DNA from: Liolophura sinensis
Taxonomy: Eukaryota > Mollusca > Polyplacophora > Chitonida > Chitonidae
Direction of reading: 5' to 3'
NCBI RefSeq assembly: GCF_032854445.1
Contig: NC_088296.1
Span: 310,001-374,000, forward strand
DNA length: 64,000 nt
In this document: piece by piece, positions 47,694 to 60,227 of the stretch
Position numbering within the stretch: the first letter of the stretch is position 1
Layout: each line of letters begins with the position of its first letter
Notes under the pieces: generated by a model
The model's input: the letters and a program-made list of their open reading frames with translations, nothing else
The model's database searches: none
Told to the model about the DNA's origin: nothing
Position numbers and translations under genes: made by a program

Positions 47694-48489
47694 CTGCAAA
47701 AACACAACAGAAGCAGCATAAACAACAGCAAACCATAAACACACGCTGTAAGACTGAGGTGTAAATACCTGTACACCTACCGTGGTTTTACTTGCTCAAC
47801 ACAATCTCTTGAAATAAAATGACATATATTTTTGACATTAATGTAATTTATATACAGATCTCTGTCATTTTCAGCCAGTTTAAAAGAGTTGAGCTTCGAC
47901 AAGAACTGTATCCATCACTAAATGACGGGTACGACATAGACATAGACTAAGTACTGGGTTAAAATACAGGCTTTTAGCGGTCTAAGTTGTTTAAAACTTA
48001 TCACTTACAACAAGAATAATACCTTCCTCTATCCAGCCATTGGTTTTAGTTGTCAGTTATGGCACATTTGAACACTCAATTCACTATCAAGCTGCAGTAG
48101 GCCTGTTGTCATTCGTGGAGTACCGAAGCCGTCTGTGTAATAAGGGAGGTAACTCGCCACACATAACTTACCAAGTGACTTTCATTGTCACAATACCCCC
48201 AAAGACTATTTAATCCACCAGAAGTAGTCAGCTAAATTTTCTTCAATTTGCCATTTTTTTTAAAGATACCTAAATATTTAAATATTAACAACAAACTTAT
48301 ATTGAGGGAGGAAGGACATGTAAACCTCATACTCTTATACATGGAATCTATATCCTTTAACATTAATAATGAAACAGATATGAGAGCATTTTTTCTCTTT
48401 TTCCTCACTTTGAAATAAGTGTTTGACTACATTTGAATCTAGGAAATAATGGCGAATTTTTACTTGAATACATGTGTTAGTAATAATTA

Positions 48490-48746
48490 GGGGGCCTCCG
48501 TGGTTCAGTTGGTTAGCGCGCTAGCGCAGCGTAATGAAACAGAAGGCTCTTACCATGCAATGCGATCGCTGTGAGTTCAAGTCCAGCTCATGCTGGCCTC
48601 CTCTTCCGCCGTTCGTATAAAGGTCTTTCAGCAACCTGCAGATGGTCGTGGGTTTCCACCGGGCTATGCCCAGTTTCCTCCCACCATAATGCTTGCCACC
48701 GTCGTCTAAGTGAAATATTCTTGAGTACGGCGTAAAGCACAAAAAA
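48490..48746 (+). mobile_element. Full-length SINE in TRIM copy B intron 5
   Basis: Orthologous insertion to 19004-19256. A-box-like GGTTAGCGCGCTAGCGCAG and B-box-like GAGTTCAAGTCCAGCTC are both present. Confidence 0.85.
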
Positions 48747-49004
48747 TTGGGTGCAACATGTTATCTGTCCTGCTCTAAGAGTGTACACCTGCTCTTGTAC
48801 ACATGGAGTAAACATCACCCAGACACCACAGAATACACAAACACCACTCCTGATCTAACATTACACGCGCTGATTTGTAAATACAAGGCAGGAACTGATG
48901 GCTTCACTACCATCTGTTCTGATCTAATTTTGCAGCTGCTGATATATAATTCTGCTATGTACCTTCCTCTTTTTGTGACTTCTGGGCCAACTATACATTA
49001 ATCT

Positions 49005-50612
49005 GAATCTCGTGTGCACATCCTACTGTATACCTCACATTAGCCTGTGTCGTCTGTGCCCACCCTACTGTGTACCTCACATTAGCCTGTGTCTTCTGTG
49101 CCCACCCTACTGTGTACCTCACATTAGTCTGTGTCGTCTGTGCACATCCTACCCTATACCTCACATTAGTCTGTGTCGTCTGTGCCCACCCTACTGTGTA
49201 CCTCACATTAGTCTGTGTCGTCTGTGCACATCCTACTGTATATCTCACATTAGCCTGTGTCTTCTGTGCACATCCTACTGTATATCTCACATTAGCCTGT
49301 GTCTTCTGTGCACATCCTACTGTATACCTCACATTAGTCTGTGTCGTCTGTGCCCACCCTACTGTATGCCTCACATTAGTCTGTGTCGTCTGTGCCACCC
49401 TACTGTATACCTCACATTAGCCTGTGTCGTCTGTGCCCACCCTACTGTATACCTCACATTAGTCTGTGTCGTCTGTGCCACCCTACTGTATACCTCACAT
49501 TAGTCTGTGTCGTCTGTGCCCACCCTACTGTATAGATTACCTCACATTAGCCTGTGTCTTCTGTGCACACCCTACGGTGTACCTCACATTAGTCTGTGTC
49601 GTCTGTGCCCACCCTACTGTATACCTCACATTAGTCTGTGTCGTCTGTGCCACCCTACTGTATACCTCACATTAGTCTGTGTCGTCTGTGCCCACCCTAC
49701 TGTATTGCCTACCTCACATTAGCCTGTGTCTTCTGTGCACACCCTACTGTATACCTCACATTAGTCTGTGTCGTCTGTGCCACCCTACTGTATACCTCAC
49801 ATTAGTCTGTGTCATCTGTGCACACCCTACTGTATACCTCACCTTAGTCTGTGTCTCCTGTGCACATCCTACTGTATAACTCACATTAGCCTTTGTCTTC
49901 TGTGCACACTCTACCGTATACCTCGCATTAGCCTGTGTCTTCTGTGCACACCCTACTGTATACCTCGTATTAGCCTGTGTCTTCTGGGCACACCCTACGG
50001 TATACCTCACCTTAGCCTGTGTCTTCTGTGGACACCTTAGTGTATACCTCACATTAGCCTGTGTCGTCTTTGCACATACTACTGTATAACTCACATTAGC
50101 CTGTGTCTTCTGTGCACACCCTACTGTATAACTCACATTAGCCTGTGTCTTATGTGCATACACTACTGTATAACTCACATTAGCCTGTGTCTTCTGTGCA
50201 CATCCTACTGTATACCTCACATTAGCCTGTGTCTTCTGTGCACACCCTACTGTATAACTCACCTTAACCTGTGTCTTCTGTGCCCACCCTACTGTATATC
50301 TCACATTAGCCTGTGTCTTCTGTGCACATCCTACTGTATAACTCACATTAGCCTGTGTCTAATATGGACACCTTACTGTATACCTCACATTAGCCTGTGT
50401 CTTCTGTGCATATCCTAGTGTACACCTCGCATTACCCTGTGTCTTCTGTGCACACCCTACTGTATATCTCACATTAGCCTGTGTCTTCTGTGCACATGCT
50501 TCTGTGTATCTCAAATTAGCCTCTGTCATCTGGGCAAACCATACTGTATATCTGAGAATAATTTGTATATTCCGGGCACACACTACTGTATACCTCACAT
50601 TAGTTAGCATCC
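49005..50612 (+). repeat. 42-bp minisatellite in TRIM copy B intron 5
   Basis: About 38 units. The first half (to about 49870) is dominated by a variant with TTAGTCTGTGTCGTCTGTGC and CCACCCTACTGT, including some 41-bp units that break the frame. The second half resembles the unit-A array. Long frames on both strands are by-products of the 42-bp period. It lies between exon 6 and exon 5. Confidence 0.9.
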
Positions 50613-50906
50613 TTTTACCCACCCTATCTCTTGCCTAACATTAATGTGTATGGTTTATACTATCTGTACTTTTTGCAAACTCTTCTCACTTTCGTCTCTC
50701 TTGGAATACTGTTCATTTTCTTGGCACGCCACGGACATATCGGTTTTGTTTTCTTAACAGAGTCTATCGTGTGTTTTGCAGGTACACAGCCGTTCGCCCT
50801 CTCCATTTTTGTCTGTGTCTTCGATGCACACACTAATGTAAACCCTTCAGTCCTTTATGTCGTCTAAGCACACCCTACTGTATGCCTTTTATACATAAGA
50901 ACTTAC

Positions 50907-51094
50907 TTGTAACACGTAGGAGAGATATTTGTCCACCGACTGCTGCTTCTAAGTCCTGGCGTTCTTGCATTGTCTCTTTTACAGTCACCTGTCTAGGAAC
51001 AACTTGGTCATGTTGTACAGAAGCTAGAAGCTTCTGTCTGCTGACCTCATGTTTCTCCAGATCTACTCTTATTCCATTCAGCTGGTCATCAGTT
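50907..51094 (-). pseudogene. TRIM copy B exon 5
   Basis: 188 nt with the same borders as 21221-21408. About six substitutions (A to V, R to Q, Y to H, V to M, C to R, P to L). Intact in frame. Confidence 0.82.
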
Positions 51095-51351
51095 CTGCGA
51101 GAAGAGGAGAGAAAACAAAGAGACACAGTCGTGTAGTGATCTTGTGTCCGCGCAGTTATAAGAATGACATGATGTACTATTCCTAGTAGGTTAGATCTAA
51201 TTTGTCTGGACAAACGTAAGATTGAACATTAGATATATCTCACACTTGAGTCATGTTTTGGACAACTACAGCTTACAGAAACACATCTGCTGACAATAGC
51301 CACGTGCGCATGTATAACAAACATGGGGAGGTATAACACATTTATACATAC

Positions 51352-51374
51352 GTTTTGGTGAAGTCCGTGGAACC
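51352..51374 (-). pseudogene. TRIM copy B exon 4: 23-nt micro-exon
   Basis: Identical to copy A in all 23 nt and both splice sites (TTGACAG before, GTATGT after). Confidence 0.8.
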
Positions 51375-51874
51375 CTGTCAACAAACAGAATTGAGCCTAC
51401 ATATAAAATCCCGTAAAGAAGAAACAGATACCTCTCCAGAGACACACAGTACAAAAGCACCCTTGGCTTTTACCTCCAACATTTAGACCATTCCCTGATC
51501 TATTACATAGCCCATATCAGCTCTCAATTCCGCTTAATAAATTCCATTGTGCTTCATACAATACAATTTCCCCTTATTTGCAAATCTGTTTACATACAAA
51601 TCTTGTTTTATTTCTTTTTAAAAAAAAAACAGCATACAATATGTTCTTTTTGACATTACATGTTGTTACTTTATTGCTTTAATCGGACCGAGGGGTACCA
51701 CTGAGCATAATAAAGCTGTTGAACTCAGGATCTAAAACTTTAGCAGATCTGGAGGCATGAGGTGGATTTGAATACCTGATCACAGTTCCTAAGGGTGGTT
51801 TGGGTCTTAGGTAACGTCTGTAGCAGAGGCAGCTGAACTAATGTTAGAGATTGTGACTTATATGCTTGACTTAC

Positions 51875-52143
51875 CTGCAAAAACTCCACGTCCATTGATG
51901 CTAATAAATCATTAGAAGCCTGTACCATCGTCTCCATTTCCTGGGCCTGTAGCTGTAAATGTTTGAGTATAGCACTACACTCCACACTCCACTGTGAATA
52001 GCGGTTTCTTATGCCATCTAAGGAGTGCTGCCTCCAGGTTTGTAAGGCTTCCAAGGCTGCAAAATAAGCCTTTTCTACTTCCTGAGTGTGAAGCTCCTGG
52101 TTTTCCTGCCAAGCAGAAAAATCGTTTATCACCTCATCCACAC
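51875..52143 (-). pseudogene. TRIM copy B exon 3: coiled coil
   Basis: 269 nt with acceptor TTCTACAG and donor GTAAGT. About seven residue changes from copy A; open throughout. Confidence 0.82.
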
Positions 52144-52807
52144 CTGTAGAACTGTGTGTTCAAGAAGTTATATATGCATGCGTAAAAGGGTGAACTATAC
52201 GCGCCACATAACAGTATGGCTCCGAGGTGAAGGGGATTTCCCTTTAATCCAGTGATGTACATGTAAGTGTCCACTCAAAACCCCAAAGGTACGTCGGTCA
52301 ACCTACAGAAGGGTCGTGCCATCAAAACTGATGCTCCGAGCATGGTGAAGCCTTAGAAGCGTCCAACCTCAGACACCTGGGACTGGTTCAAACCCGAACG
52401 TTATCGCCCCATCAGATCAAATGGTGTACGTGTATATATTATAGATATTATTATGACAGCGTATGATGGGCGATGATATATCAAATGAAGTTGTCTGAGG
52501 TGGGCATATCGCGTGTGTGTCACTGAGAAGAAAGTCATAATAATGATACGATAGTCTGATCAGACAAGCCAGAAATAAGTAAATAGACTCGTCATTCACA
52601 CAAATACATCACCGCATCAGTCCGTGTATTCCCCTGTTTAAGTTCTGATAAAAAGTCTTCAATATTCGGGATTAATTCTTTAATTGTAGTCTACATATAT
52701 AATATGTGACAGAATCAGCTTTAATAGCAATATTCTACATAGTCAAAATGAGCCACAACAACATGAGACTGAACAGGTGTCATGGAAAATACCAACCTGT
52801 ATCTTAC

Positions 52808-52892
52808 TGTGCAGCCTCAGAACTCCTGACAGTGATTCCTTAGTTTCGCCTAAGACTTTCTCCAGTTCATTAGTCCTGCTCAAAACAGCTGG
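52808..52892 (-). pseudogene. TRIM copy B exon 2
   Basis: 85 nt, PAVLSRTNELEKVLGETKES and on. One residue differs from copy A (G to A). The donor CACA|GTAAGA is kept. Confidence 0.8.
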
Positions 52893-53293
52893 CTGTAATG
52901 GGAAAAAAAAACGCTACATTAAAAAATCCGCCTTTCAAAAGACTCACTACTGTACAGGACAAAATGTCCCATTCTTCACTACACATCATAAATTTTAGGT
53001 CAGTAAACAGTTCCAAATCATGCCATATTTATTTTGATTATCGACTTATATACTAGCATGGTACACGATTTAGATAGTGATTTAAGTTATGCGACCAGAA
53101 CATTCCTTGTTTCTTTCTAACATCATTGAAAACTGTTTATCACTTTTCTTTGCATGATTCCAAAGTAATTTTGAACTTACACAATTTCTTAGTTTTTCGT
53201 GGTTTGTGTTAATAGTCGTTTTGGGAAATGACCACACGAGTATTGACTCCATTTCGGTTGATGGCTGATATACGAATATCTTTTTCACATTAC

Positions 53294-53962
53294 CTTGTCA
53301 TTCTCAGCTGCTGATGGTATATCCCGCATAGCGTGTCCCTGATGCTCAACCACACACCCCACACAGATCACCATTCGACACGGTTCACAGTACAAGTCGA
53401 ATGACCGACTGTGTCTGGGGCATGACGGCTGCTGGGTTGATTGGTGGTCCCTACTGACTTGGCCCTGTGAGGTTTCCTGAGAGAGGTGCTCCAGGGGCGA
53501 AATCAGTTGGTGACGTTTCAGAGGACCCCTCACTGAGTGACAAATAACAAGACATTCCTCACAGTAGAACACACCACAGTTGTTACAAAACTTGACAGCT
53601 TTGACGTGATTACCTTCCTCACACAGAGAACAATATGGGATGTCATCCTCAACCTATACACCAGATGAGAACCTCTCCACAATTTCTGCTAGATGAAAGT
53701 TAGGAGGTAGACCAGCCACACCTTCTCTCCCCAGACTGGTCGGTGCCCGACACACAGGGCACGCTATCAGCTGATGAACGTCCTCATACCCAGTGCTGTC
53801 GGAGCTCTCGTCTGTCTGTACATGTTTGAACTTGTCAGCGTACGAATCAATGCATTCCCTACAAAAACTGTGCTGACAGGGTAGCATTACTGGTTTCCGG
53901 AATGTTTCCATGCATATCGAACATGTGAGAACATCATCCCGCTCTTGCATACTTTCGGCCAT
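53294..53962 (-). pseudogene. TRIM copy B exon 1: RING/B-boxes with TAG at codon 103
   Basis: All RING and B-box zinc ligands are present. GGTGTA is followed by TAG, then the original frame continues GTTGAGGATGAC. About 27 other residue changes are visible relative to copy A, including T28P in the RING loop. The upstream acceptor reads TTTTTGTTGCAG, slightly different from copy A. Confidence 0.88.
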
Positions 53963-54784
53963 TATTAGTTTTTTTTTTCTGCAACAAAAACGGCAAATCG
54001 CTCAGACGGGCACCTATAAGAATGTTCCTATTTACAAAATCGTTAACGTTCAAGACAGCACACAACCTCCATCTGTTCCCGTGTTCCCACAACACACTGA
54101 GTACAGTACTTTTTATCGCTATTCTCCAATTCTCGTTTAAGAAGCATTGAAGTGTCTATACATGCACGAGGAGAGTATGCAAACCTCGCTTTCCTGAGAA
54201 AGAATCCATTCTGTTCAGTTAGAAATTTGGCCATTCTTCCTTTTATTGCGCTTTTTGGCAAAAATCTGGTCAGGCTAATTTGGGCAGAGGTGTTTTATAG
54301 TGATATTCGATAGATATATAGCTCCAATCCATAATTAGCAAGTCTGTGTGCAAAAACGAGATTATCGCTATTTAAATGTATATTGTCTAGCCAAGCCTGT
54401 TGAATACAGTGTCCATGATGGTAACTTGACCCTATATACTGTATGATAATTGGGCCAAACCTCTGGAATATCTCTATCTGCAGAAGTTTATACAATATAT
54501 AACAGATATAATAAACACGGCATTACTAATAGTGACACAAGCATTTCTTACTTATATTAAAACAGTTACAAACCAAGGTCAAATTTTGTATCCCAGCTCC
54601 CAGTGTTTTTTTAGAAAGCACAGAAGTAAAGACTACAATACACCTGCTTATCAATCAAAACGATTAAACCGTAAAATGTTGACTTCGTTCCAATGTGTGA
54701 CGTACATGACCGATTAGACACAGTGCTATAACAGGGACAGCCTGTCATAGCACCGTATCAACTCAAAGCCTGGATTGGAGATAT

Positions 54785-55022
54785 GTTTATTTATTTTATT
54801 GGTGTTTTACGCCGTAATCAAGAATATTTCACTTATACGACGGCGAGCAGCAATATAGTGAGAGGAAACCCACCACCATCCGCAGGTTGCATCCAGACCT
54901 TCCCACATTCGGCCGGGGAGAAGCCGGCATGAGCTGGACTTGAACTCACAGCAACTGCATTGGTGAGAGGATACTGGGTCATTGAGCTGCGCTAGCGCGC
55001 AAACCGACTGAGCCACGGAGTT
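54785..55022 (-). mobile_element. SINE, minus orientation (unit B, copy 1)
   Basis: Counterpart of 25063-25307 and 59331-59568; full length. Confidence 0.85.
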
Positions 55023-55682
55023 CAGTGCATACCTTAGGTTTGAGCCCCCCTCCAAGTCGGGAGACCTTAGACCTGAGTCGCGTCATACCAAAGACTTCGA
55101 AAATGGTATTTCTTACTCTTCAGCTTGGGATATGAGAACATGTACATCCTAACCATGATTTTTTTTCTGTTACAATTTTTATATTTGGAGCAGAAAGGCG
55201 AACGTTGTAAGTAAACACACAGCGTTCCATACATGTCGGTTGCTCTGGTTATCTACATGTATGTAGGCCCAACCCCAGACAACACGTCAGTGGCAAGCAA
55301 CGACCTTCAGCAAAACCCTACATAATGCTTCTCAAGGTCAAAGCTTCAGAAAAGTACATTAATAACGTACTATCGCCCTGTATATATAGTGAGAAGATCG
55401 ACATAACTGGACAGTATGAACTTGCCCCTAATTCAATTAGTCGTTTTTCTTGAGAAGAAAATATTCCAACTGTTTATAGACAGTGTCAGAGTTTCACACA
55501 CAGATCGAGAGTAGAGTCTATACAGAGACACACACCATTAATCGTACGTCGACTTCGTGAGGATAAGCAGACCATTTACATTCTGTATGAGAGCCGTTCA
55601 CACGATTAAGTAAAGACAACTCCCTCACCTGACAGAAATATCTAGATATAACAATAGGCCTACCCCATCTTACAAGACTTAC

Positions 55683-55816
55683 CTGTCGACACTATTCCCA
55701 CCGTGTTTCACTACTTGATAAAACTGCGCAGATTGAAACAGAAACTACTTGGTTCCGAGAAATAGGTCATCCGAGCAGGAGAGGTAAATCCCTCAGTATG
55801 CTTGTACACATTTATA
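55683..55816 (-). promoter_or_regulatory. Candidate first-exon module with TATA box (TRIM copy B, nearest)
   Basis: Minus-strand TATAAAT at 55816-55810, and donor TAGTGTCGACAG|GTAAGT ending at 55683. The segment 55022-55850 is absent from unit A at the equivalent point; the missing piece is bounded by GTTC on both sides. It is the nearest module to the TRIM B start codon (about 1.7 kb). Confidence 0.5.
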
Positions 55817-55989
55817 CTACATGACATCTCCACAATTGTAGCACAGTTCCCTCAACAACTCAAGAATGTGCACATAATCTTTAAAATTATGGCCGATGCA
55901 ATGGCCGTTATTTACATAGTACGGCTTTAACTGCAACTGATCGGATGGCTCACAGATGAACGGTCATAACAGTTTACTTTAACAATATT

Positions 55990-56229
55990 ATTTACCTTTT
56001 TGGTTAGCGTTTTACGCCACACTTAAGAATATTTCACTTATACGACCGCCGCCAGCATTATAGTGGGAGGAAACCGGGGCCCGAAGCGCCCGGGTTCCAT
56101 CCCACTATATGCTGGCAGACTTTCCCACATACGGCTGGAGAGGAAGTTAGCATGGACTGGACTTGGGCGGTAGGCTTCTTCGCCATTGCTCCGTGCTCGT
56201 GTGCTAATAATCTCGGCCACTGAAGCCCC
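55990..56229 (-). mobile_element. SINE variant, minus orientation (unit B, copy 1)
   Basis: Counterpart of 25447-25687. Internal patch 56080-56116 differs from both other copies. Confidence 0.75.
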
Positions 56230-56866
56230 TATGAGCAATTGATATAGGCTATCATACAACAGACGGACTGGCGTACAGGGATTAGATGAAACGATTATAC
56301 ACGTATAACATGACTTTTTTTTACTGTCACATTTTTTTTTTTTTAATATTTACACGTTGTAAGTAAATGAACAGCGATCCATAGAGGCATGATATCCGCG
56401 CTATGTGTGCCATAGGCAGCACGTCACCGCCAGTAATCGAACTTCAGCACAACTCCAATATGCTATTCAAGGTTAAAGTTTTACGACCTCAAATTAATAA
56501 CGTAATATCGCCTTGTTAGAAGATCGACACAGTCAAACAGTATAAAACTGAACAAAAATCAGTCGTTTTCCTTGATACGCAAATATCGACGGTTCTAGGC
56601 TCACACGCAGGCTGGCATGGCTGATGTTAAAATCTATAAAAGAAAGCGTCCCATTTGTATATCTACGCTGTGTCGATTTGAGGACGAGCAGGCCAATTAA
56701 ACTGTGTCTGACTGAATGAGAATAGGCAACAGCTACAATAGTTGCCCACTTGAGCAGACCAATTAAACTGTGTCTGACAGCGGGTGACACGATCAAGTAA
56801 AGACAACTCCTTAACCTGACAGATCGTTTCCATCCAAACTACATATAATCGTCTCACAGAGCTTAC

Positions 56867-57002
56867 CTGTCCACACAAATCCCACCTGGCTCCACAACTT
56901 GGTGAAACTGAACAGATTGGAATAGAAAATACTTAGTTCTGAGAAATGCACCTGATCTGTACAGGGGAGGTAAATCCCTCAGTATGTTTGCGCACATTTA
57001 CA
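56867..57002 (-). promoter_or_regulatory. Candidate first-exon module, TATA degraded (unit B, copy 1)
   Basis: Counterpart of the 26253 module. The donor GTGTGGACAG|GTAAGC ends at 56867, but the box reads TGTAAAT (57002-56996) instead of TATAAAT. The upstream block is 57003-57610. Confidence 0.42.
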
Positions 57003-57610
57003 CTCTGTGACATCTCAAGAATGGTTTCCACAACTCGCCATTAACTTAAGGCCCAACCGTGAATGTCACATTTCAACGAACAATCAGTTTCCCACAAAAT
57101 TACTTCAGAAAATGGGTTCAAATCATTTATATTTGCTATCCCGTTTAGGTTCAAACAGAATACATTGGAAGTATAGTTGAGAAATGTCAGATGGATTTTC
57201 TCAAACCAGTATAATGAGGACAGGCAATAGCTACAATAGTTGCCCACTTGATTCAAGCGGCATTACCCTCGTGGGGTCTCCAGGCTGAAAAGAATACGAC
57301 CTCAGTCTTCTTGGCAAGCTTGTCGTAAAAAGCGCCTAACGTAGAGCTCTACCGTGAGGCCTCGGTGAAATATACACTCACATCTCCTATATTTGTGTGA
57401 GGGACCATAGAGGAATAAGCCTACCTGTTTGCCCTGGGTTTGCAACCCTTACTTGAAGAGAACGGTCTTGCGAGATTTTCAAGCCCAACACTTCACTTCG
57501 GCTCTTCTTTAGAGACTGAAGATCGGGTTGGCCCAGTTGGCTAATCGGTTGGAGCAGATATGCTCCGAACTAAAATCACAAGGGTGTGTAGATGTCAAGC
57601 GATACGCAAC
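57003..57610 (-). repeat. Promoter-upstream block (unit B, copy 1)
   Basis: Counterpart of 26389-27000, with few differences. Confidence 0.55.
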
Positions 57611-58059
57611 ATATAAAAAACGATGATACTTATCTCCATCTGATAACCCCTCTTTTCCTCAGTCGATCTCTACACCGCCGAAGTAGATCTGTACAAACCT
57701 AATATGCTTTGCCTGTATTAAGACAATAAAACGTTAAAATTGCGACGAAGCGTATATGATCTCCTCTATGGACTGTCTTCTCTTTATAAAAGAGAAACAG
57801 GTCATTACCTCAAAAGAAACAATTCAAAAAGCACGTCACCTTATCTCTTCCGCGAACAGTGTCCTGAAAACTTCATTCGCCAGAGTGGAGAGTATCAACA
57901 TGTGTTGACACTCAAATATCACTGACTTGCCAATGATTGGTTACGGTAAACCTAAAACAATATCTGTGAAAGAATTAACTAACTTGTCAATAAATCTACG
58001 TCTGCATCTGACTGTATACTCAGTCAAGGCATCGCTGGACTGAAGTTTTTATAATATCT

Positions 58060-58316
58060 CGGGGCCGAGGTGGTTAGTGTGTCAGCGCGACGCCTTGGCC
58101 CAGGGGGATCTCACCAACGCGTCGGCTGTGAGTCCAAATCCAGCCTAGGCTGTCTTCCTTTCTGCTCATACGTGAGAGGGTCTGACTGCAACCTGCGGAT
58201 GGTCGTGGTTTCCCCCGGGATCTGCGCAGTTTCCTCCCACCATAATGCTGGCGGTCGTCATATAAGTGAAATATTCTTGTGTCCGGAGTAAAACACCAAC
58301 AAAATAAATAAATAAA
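58060..58316 (+). mobile_element. SINE variant, plus orientation (unit B, copy 1)
   Basis: Counterpart of 27421-27677, with tail GGAGTAAAACACCAACAAAA. Confidence 0.8.
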
Positions 58317-58514
58317 TTCATTAAACATCTCCGGCGCAATTATCAAAAGCTTTACCTAGAGCAATAACACTGTTTTGCTGCAGGACGTCCTAAATCTTTA
58401 GTTGTCAGCACTGAAAATGCTGACCAATTCTCCACTTTAAGATCAAAGTCTAAAACTTCATTTTCCCTGTTCTTTATACCCAGGGTGGGCTTTATTATGT
58501 AGATTTGTGGTCGT

Positions 58515-58561
58515 AACAACGTATAGAACGTGTGGTCAGTAATATTTATTATAAGTTTCTA
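58515..58561 (+). mobile_element. Start of LINE relic cut by the 4.55-kb duplication
   Basis: GAACGTGTGGTCAGTAATAT then TATTATAAGTTTCTAA matches the start of the LINE at 27870, then joins directly to TRIM 5'-intron sequence at 58562. Confidence 0.7.
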
Positions 58562-59330
58562 ATAAGAATGTTCCTATTTACAAAATCGTTAACGTTCAAG
58601 ACAGCACACAACCTCCATCTGTTCCCGTGTTCCCACAACACACTGAGTACAGTACTTTTTATCGCTATTCTCCAATTCTCGTTTAAGAAGCATTGACGTG
58701 TCTATACATGCACGAGGAGAGTATGCAAACCTCGCTTTCCTGAGAAAGAATCCATTCTGTTCAGTTAGAAATTTGGCCATTCTTCCTTTTATTGCGCTTT
58801 TTGGCAAAAATCTGGTCAGGCTAATTTGGGCAGAGGTGTTTTATAGTGATATTCGATAGATATATAGCTCCAATCCATAATTAGCAAGTCTGTGTGCAAA
58901 AACGAGATTATCGCTATTTAAATGTATATTGTCTAGCCAAGCCTGTTGAATACAGTGTCCATGATGGTAACTTGACCCTATATACTGTATGATAATTGGG
59001 CCAAACCTCTGGAATATCTCTATCTGCAGAAGTTTATACAATATATAACAGATATGATAAACACGGCATTACTAATAGTGACACAAGCATTTCTTACTTA
59101 TATTAAAACAGTTACAAACCAAGGTCAAATTTTGTATCCCAGCTCCCAGTGTTTTTTTAGAAAGCACAGAAGTAAAGACTACAATACACCTGCTTATCAA
59201 TCAAAACGATTAAACCGTAAAATGTTGACTTCGTTCCAATGTGTGACGTACATGACCGATTAGACACAGTGCTATAACAGGGACAGCCTGTCATAGCACC
59301 GTATCAACTCAAAGCCTGGATTGGAGATAT

Positions 59331-59568
59331 GTTTATTTATTTGATTGGTGTTTTACGCCGTGCTCAAGAATATTTCACTTATACGACGGCGAGCAGCAAT
59401 ATAGTGAGAGGAAACCCACCACCATCCGCAGGTTGCATCCAGACCTTCCCACATTCGGCCGGGGAGAAGCCGGCATGAGCTGGACTTGAACTCACAGCAA
59501 CTGCATTGGTGAGCGGATACTGGGTCATTGAGCTGCGCTAGCGCGCAAACCGACTGAGCCACGGAGTT
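59331..59568 (-). mobile_element. SINE, minus orientation (unit B, copy 2)
   Basis: Counterpart of 54785-55022. Confidence 0.85.
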
Positions 59569-60227
59569 CAGTGCATGCCTTAGGTTTGAGCCCCCCTCCA
59601 ATTCGGGAGACCTTAGACCTGAGTCGCGTCATACCAAAGACTTCGAAAATGGTATTTCTTACTCTTCAGCTTGGGATATGAGAACATGTACATCCTAACC
59701 ATGATTTTTTTACTGTTACAATTTTTATATTTGGAGCAGAAAGGCGAACGTTGTAAGTAAACACACAGCGTTCCATACATGTCGGTTGCTCTGGTTATCT
59801 ACATGTATGTAGGCCCAACCCCAGACAACACGTCAGTGGCAAGCAACGACCTTCAGCAAAACCCTACATAATGCTTCTCAAGGTCAAAGCTTCAGAAAAG
59901 TACATTAATAACGTACTATCGCCCTGTATATATAGTGAGAAGATCGACATAACTGGACAGTATGAACTTGCCCCTAATTCAATTAGTCGTTTTTCTTGAG
60001 AAGAAAATATTCCAACTGTTTATAGACAGTGTCAGAGTTTCACACACAGATCGAGAGTAGAGTCTATACAGAGACACACACATTAATCGTACGTCGACTT
60101 CGTGAGGATAAGCAGACCATTTACATTCTGTATGAGAGCCGTTCACACGATTAAGTAAAGACAACTCCCTCACCTGACAGAAATATCTAGATATAACAAT
60201 AGGCCTACCCCATCTTACAAGACTTAC

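Larger units (their letters stand above)
47101..53962 (-). pseudogene. TRIM copy B: all exons intact except one in-frame TAG
   Basis: The exons equivalent to copy A are 53962-53294, 52892-52808, 52143-51875, 51374-51352, 51094-50907 and 47693-47101 (1827 nt). All splice sites and phases are preserved. Codon 103 is TAG where copy A has ACT (Thr), between RING Cys71 and B-box1 Cys111. A full-length protein is therefore not made without readthrough or a sequence error; a RING-only 102-residue product remains possible. Everything downstream stays open, and the SPRY ends CDMISTY then TGA. The change needs three adjacent base differences (AGT to CTA on the plus strand), which is unusual for a single mutation. 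Either a recent pseudogene, a polymorphic null, or a local base-calling problem. Confidence 0.8.
54016..58561 (+). repeat. 4.55-kb direct tandem duplication, copy 1
   Basis: Begins in TRIM copy B's 5' intron (ATAAGAATGTTCC) and ends inside the plus-strand LINE (ATAAGTTTCTAA). It is near-identical to 58562-63105 (offset 4546 falling to 4544). The junction shows about 2 bp shared (AA). The only large local difference noted is a ~35-bp patch at 56080-56116. Confidence 0.9.

Noticed and set aside
49012..49503. Cys-rich repeat protein on the plus strand (SLCLLCTPYCI motif)
   Set aside because: Same minisatellite read on the other strand; overlapping frames in all phases show it is a period effect.
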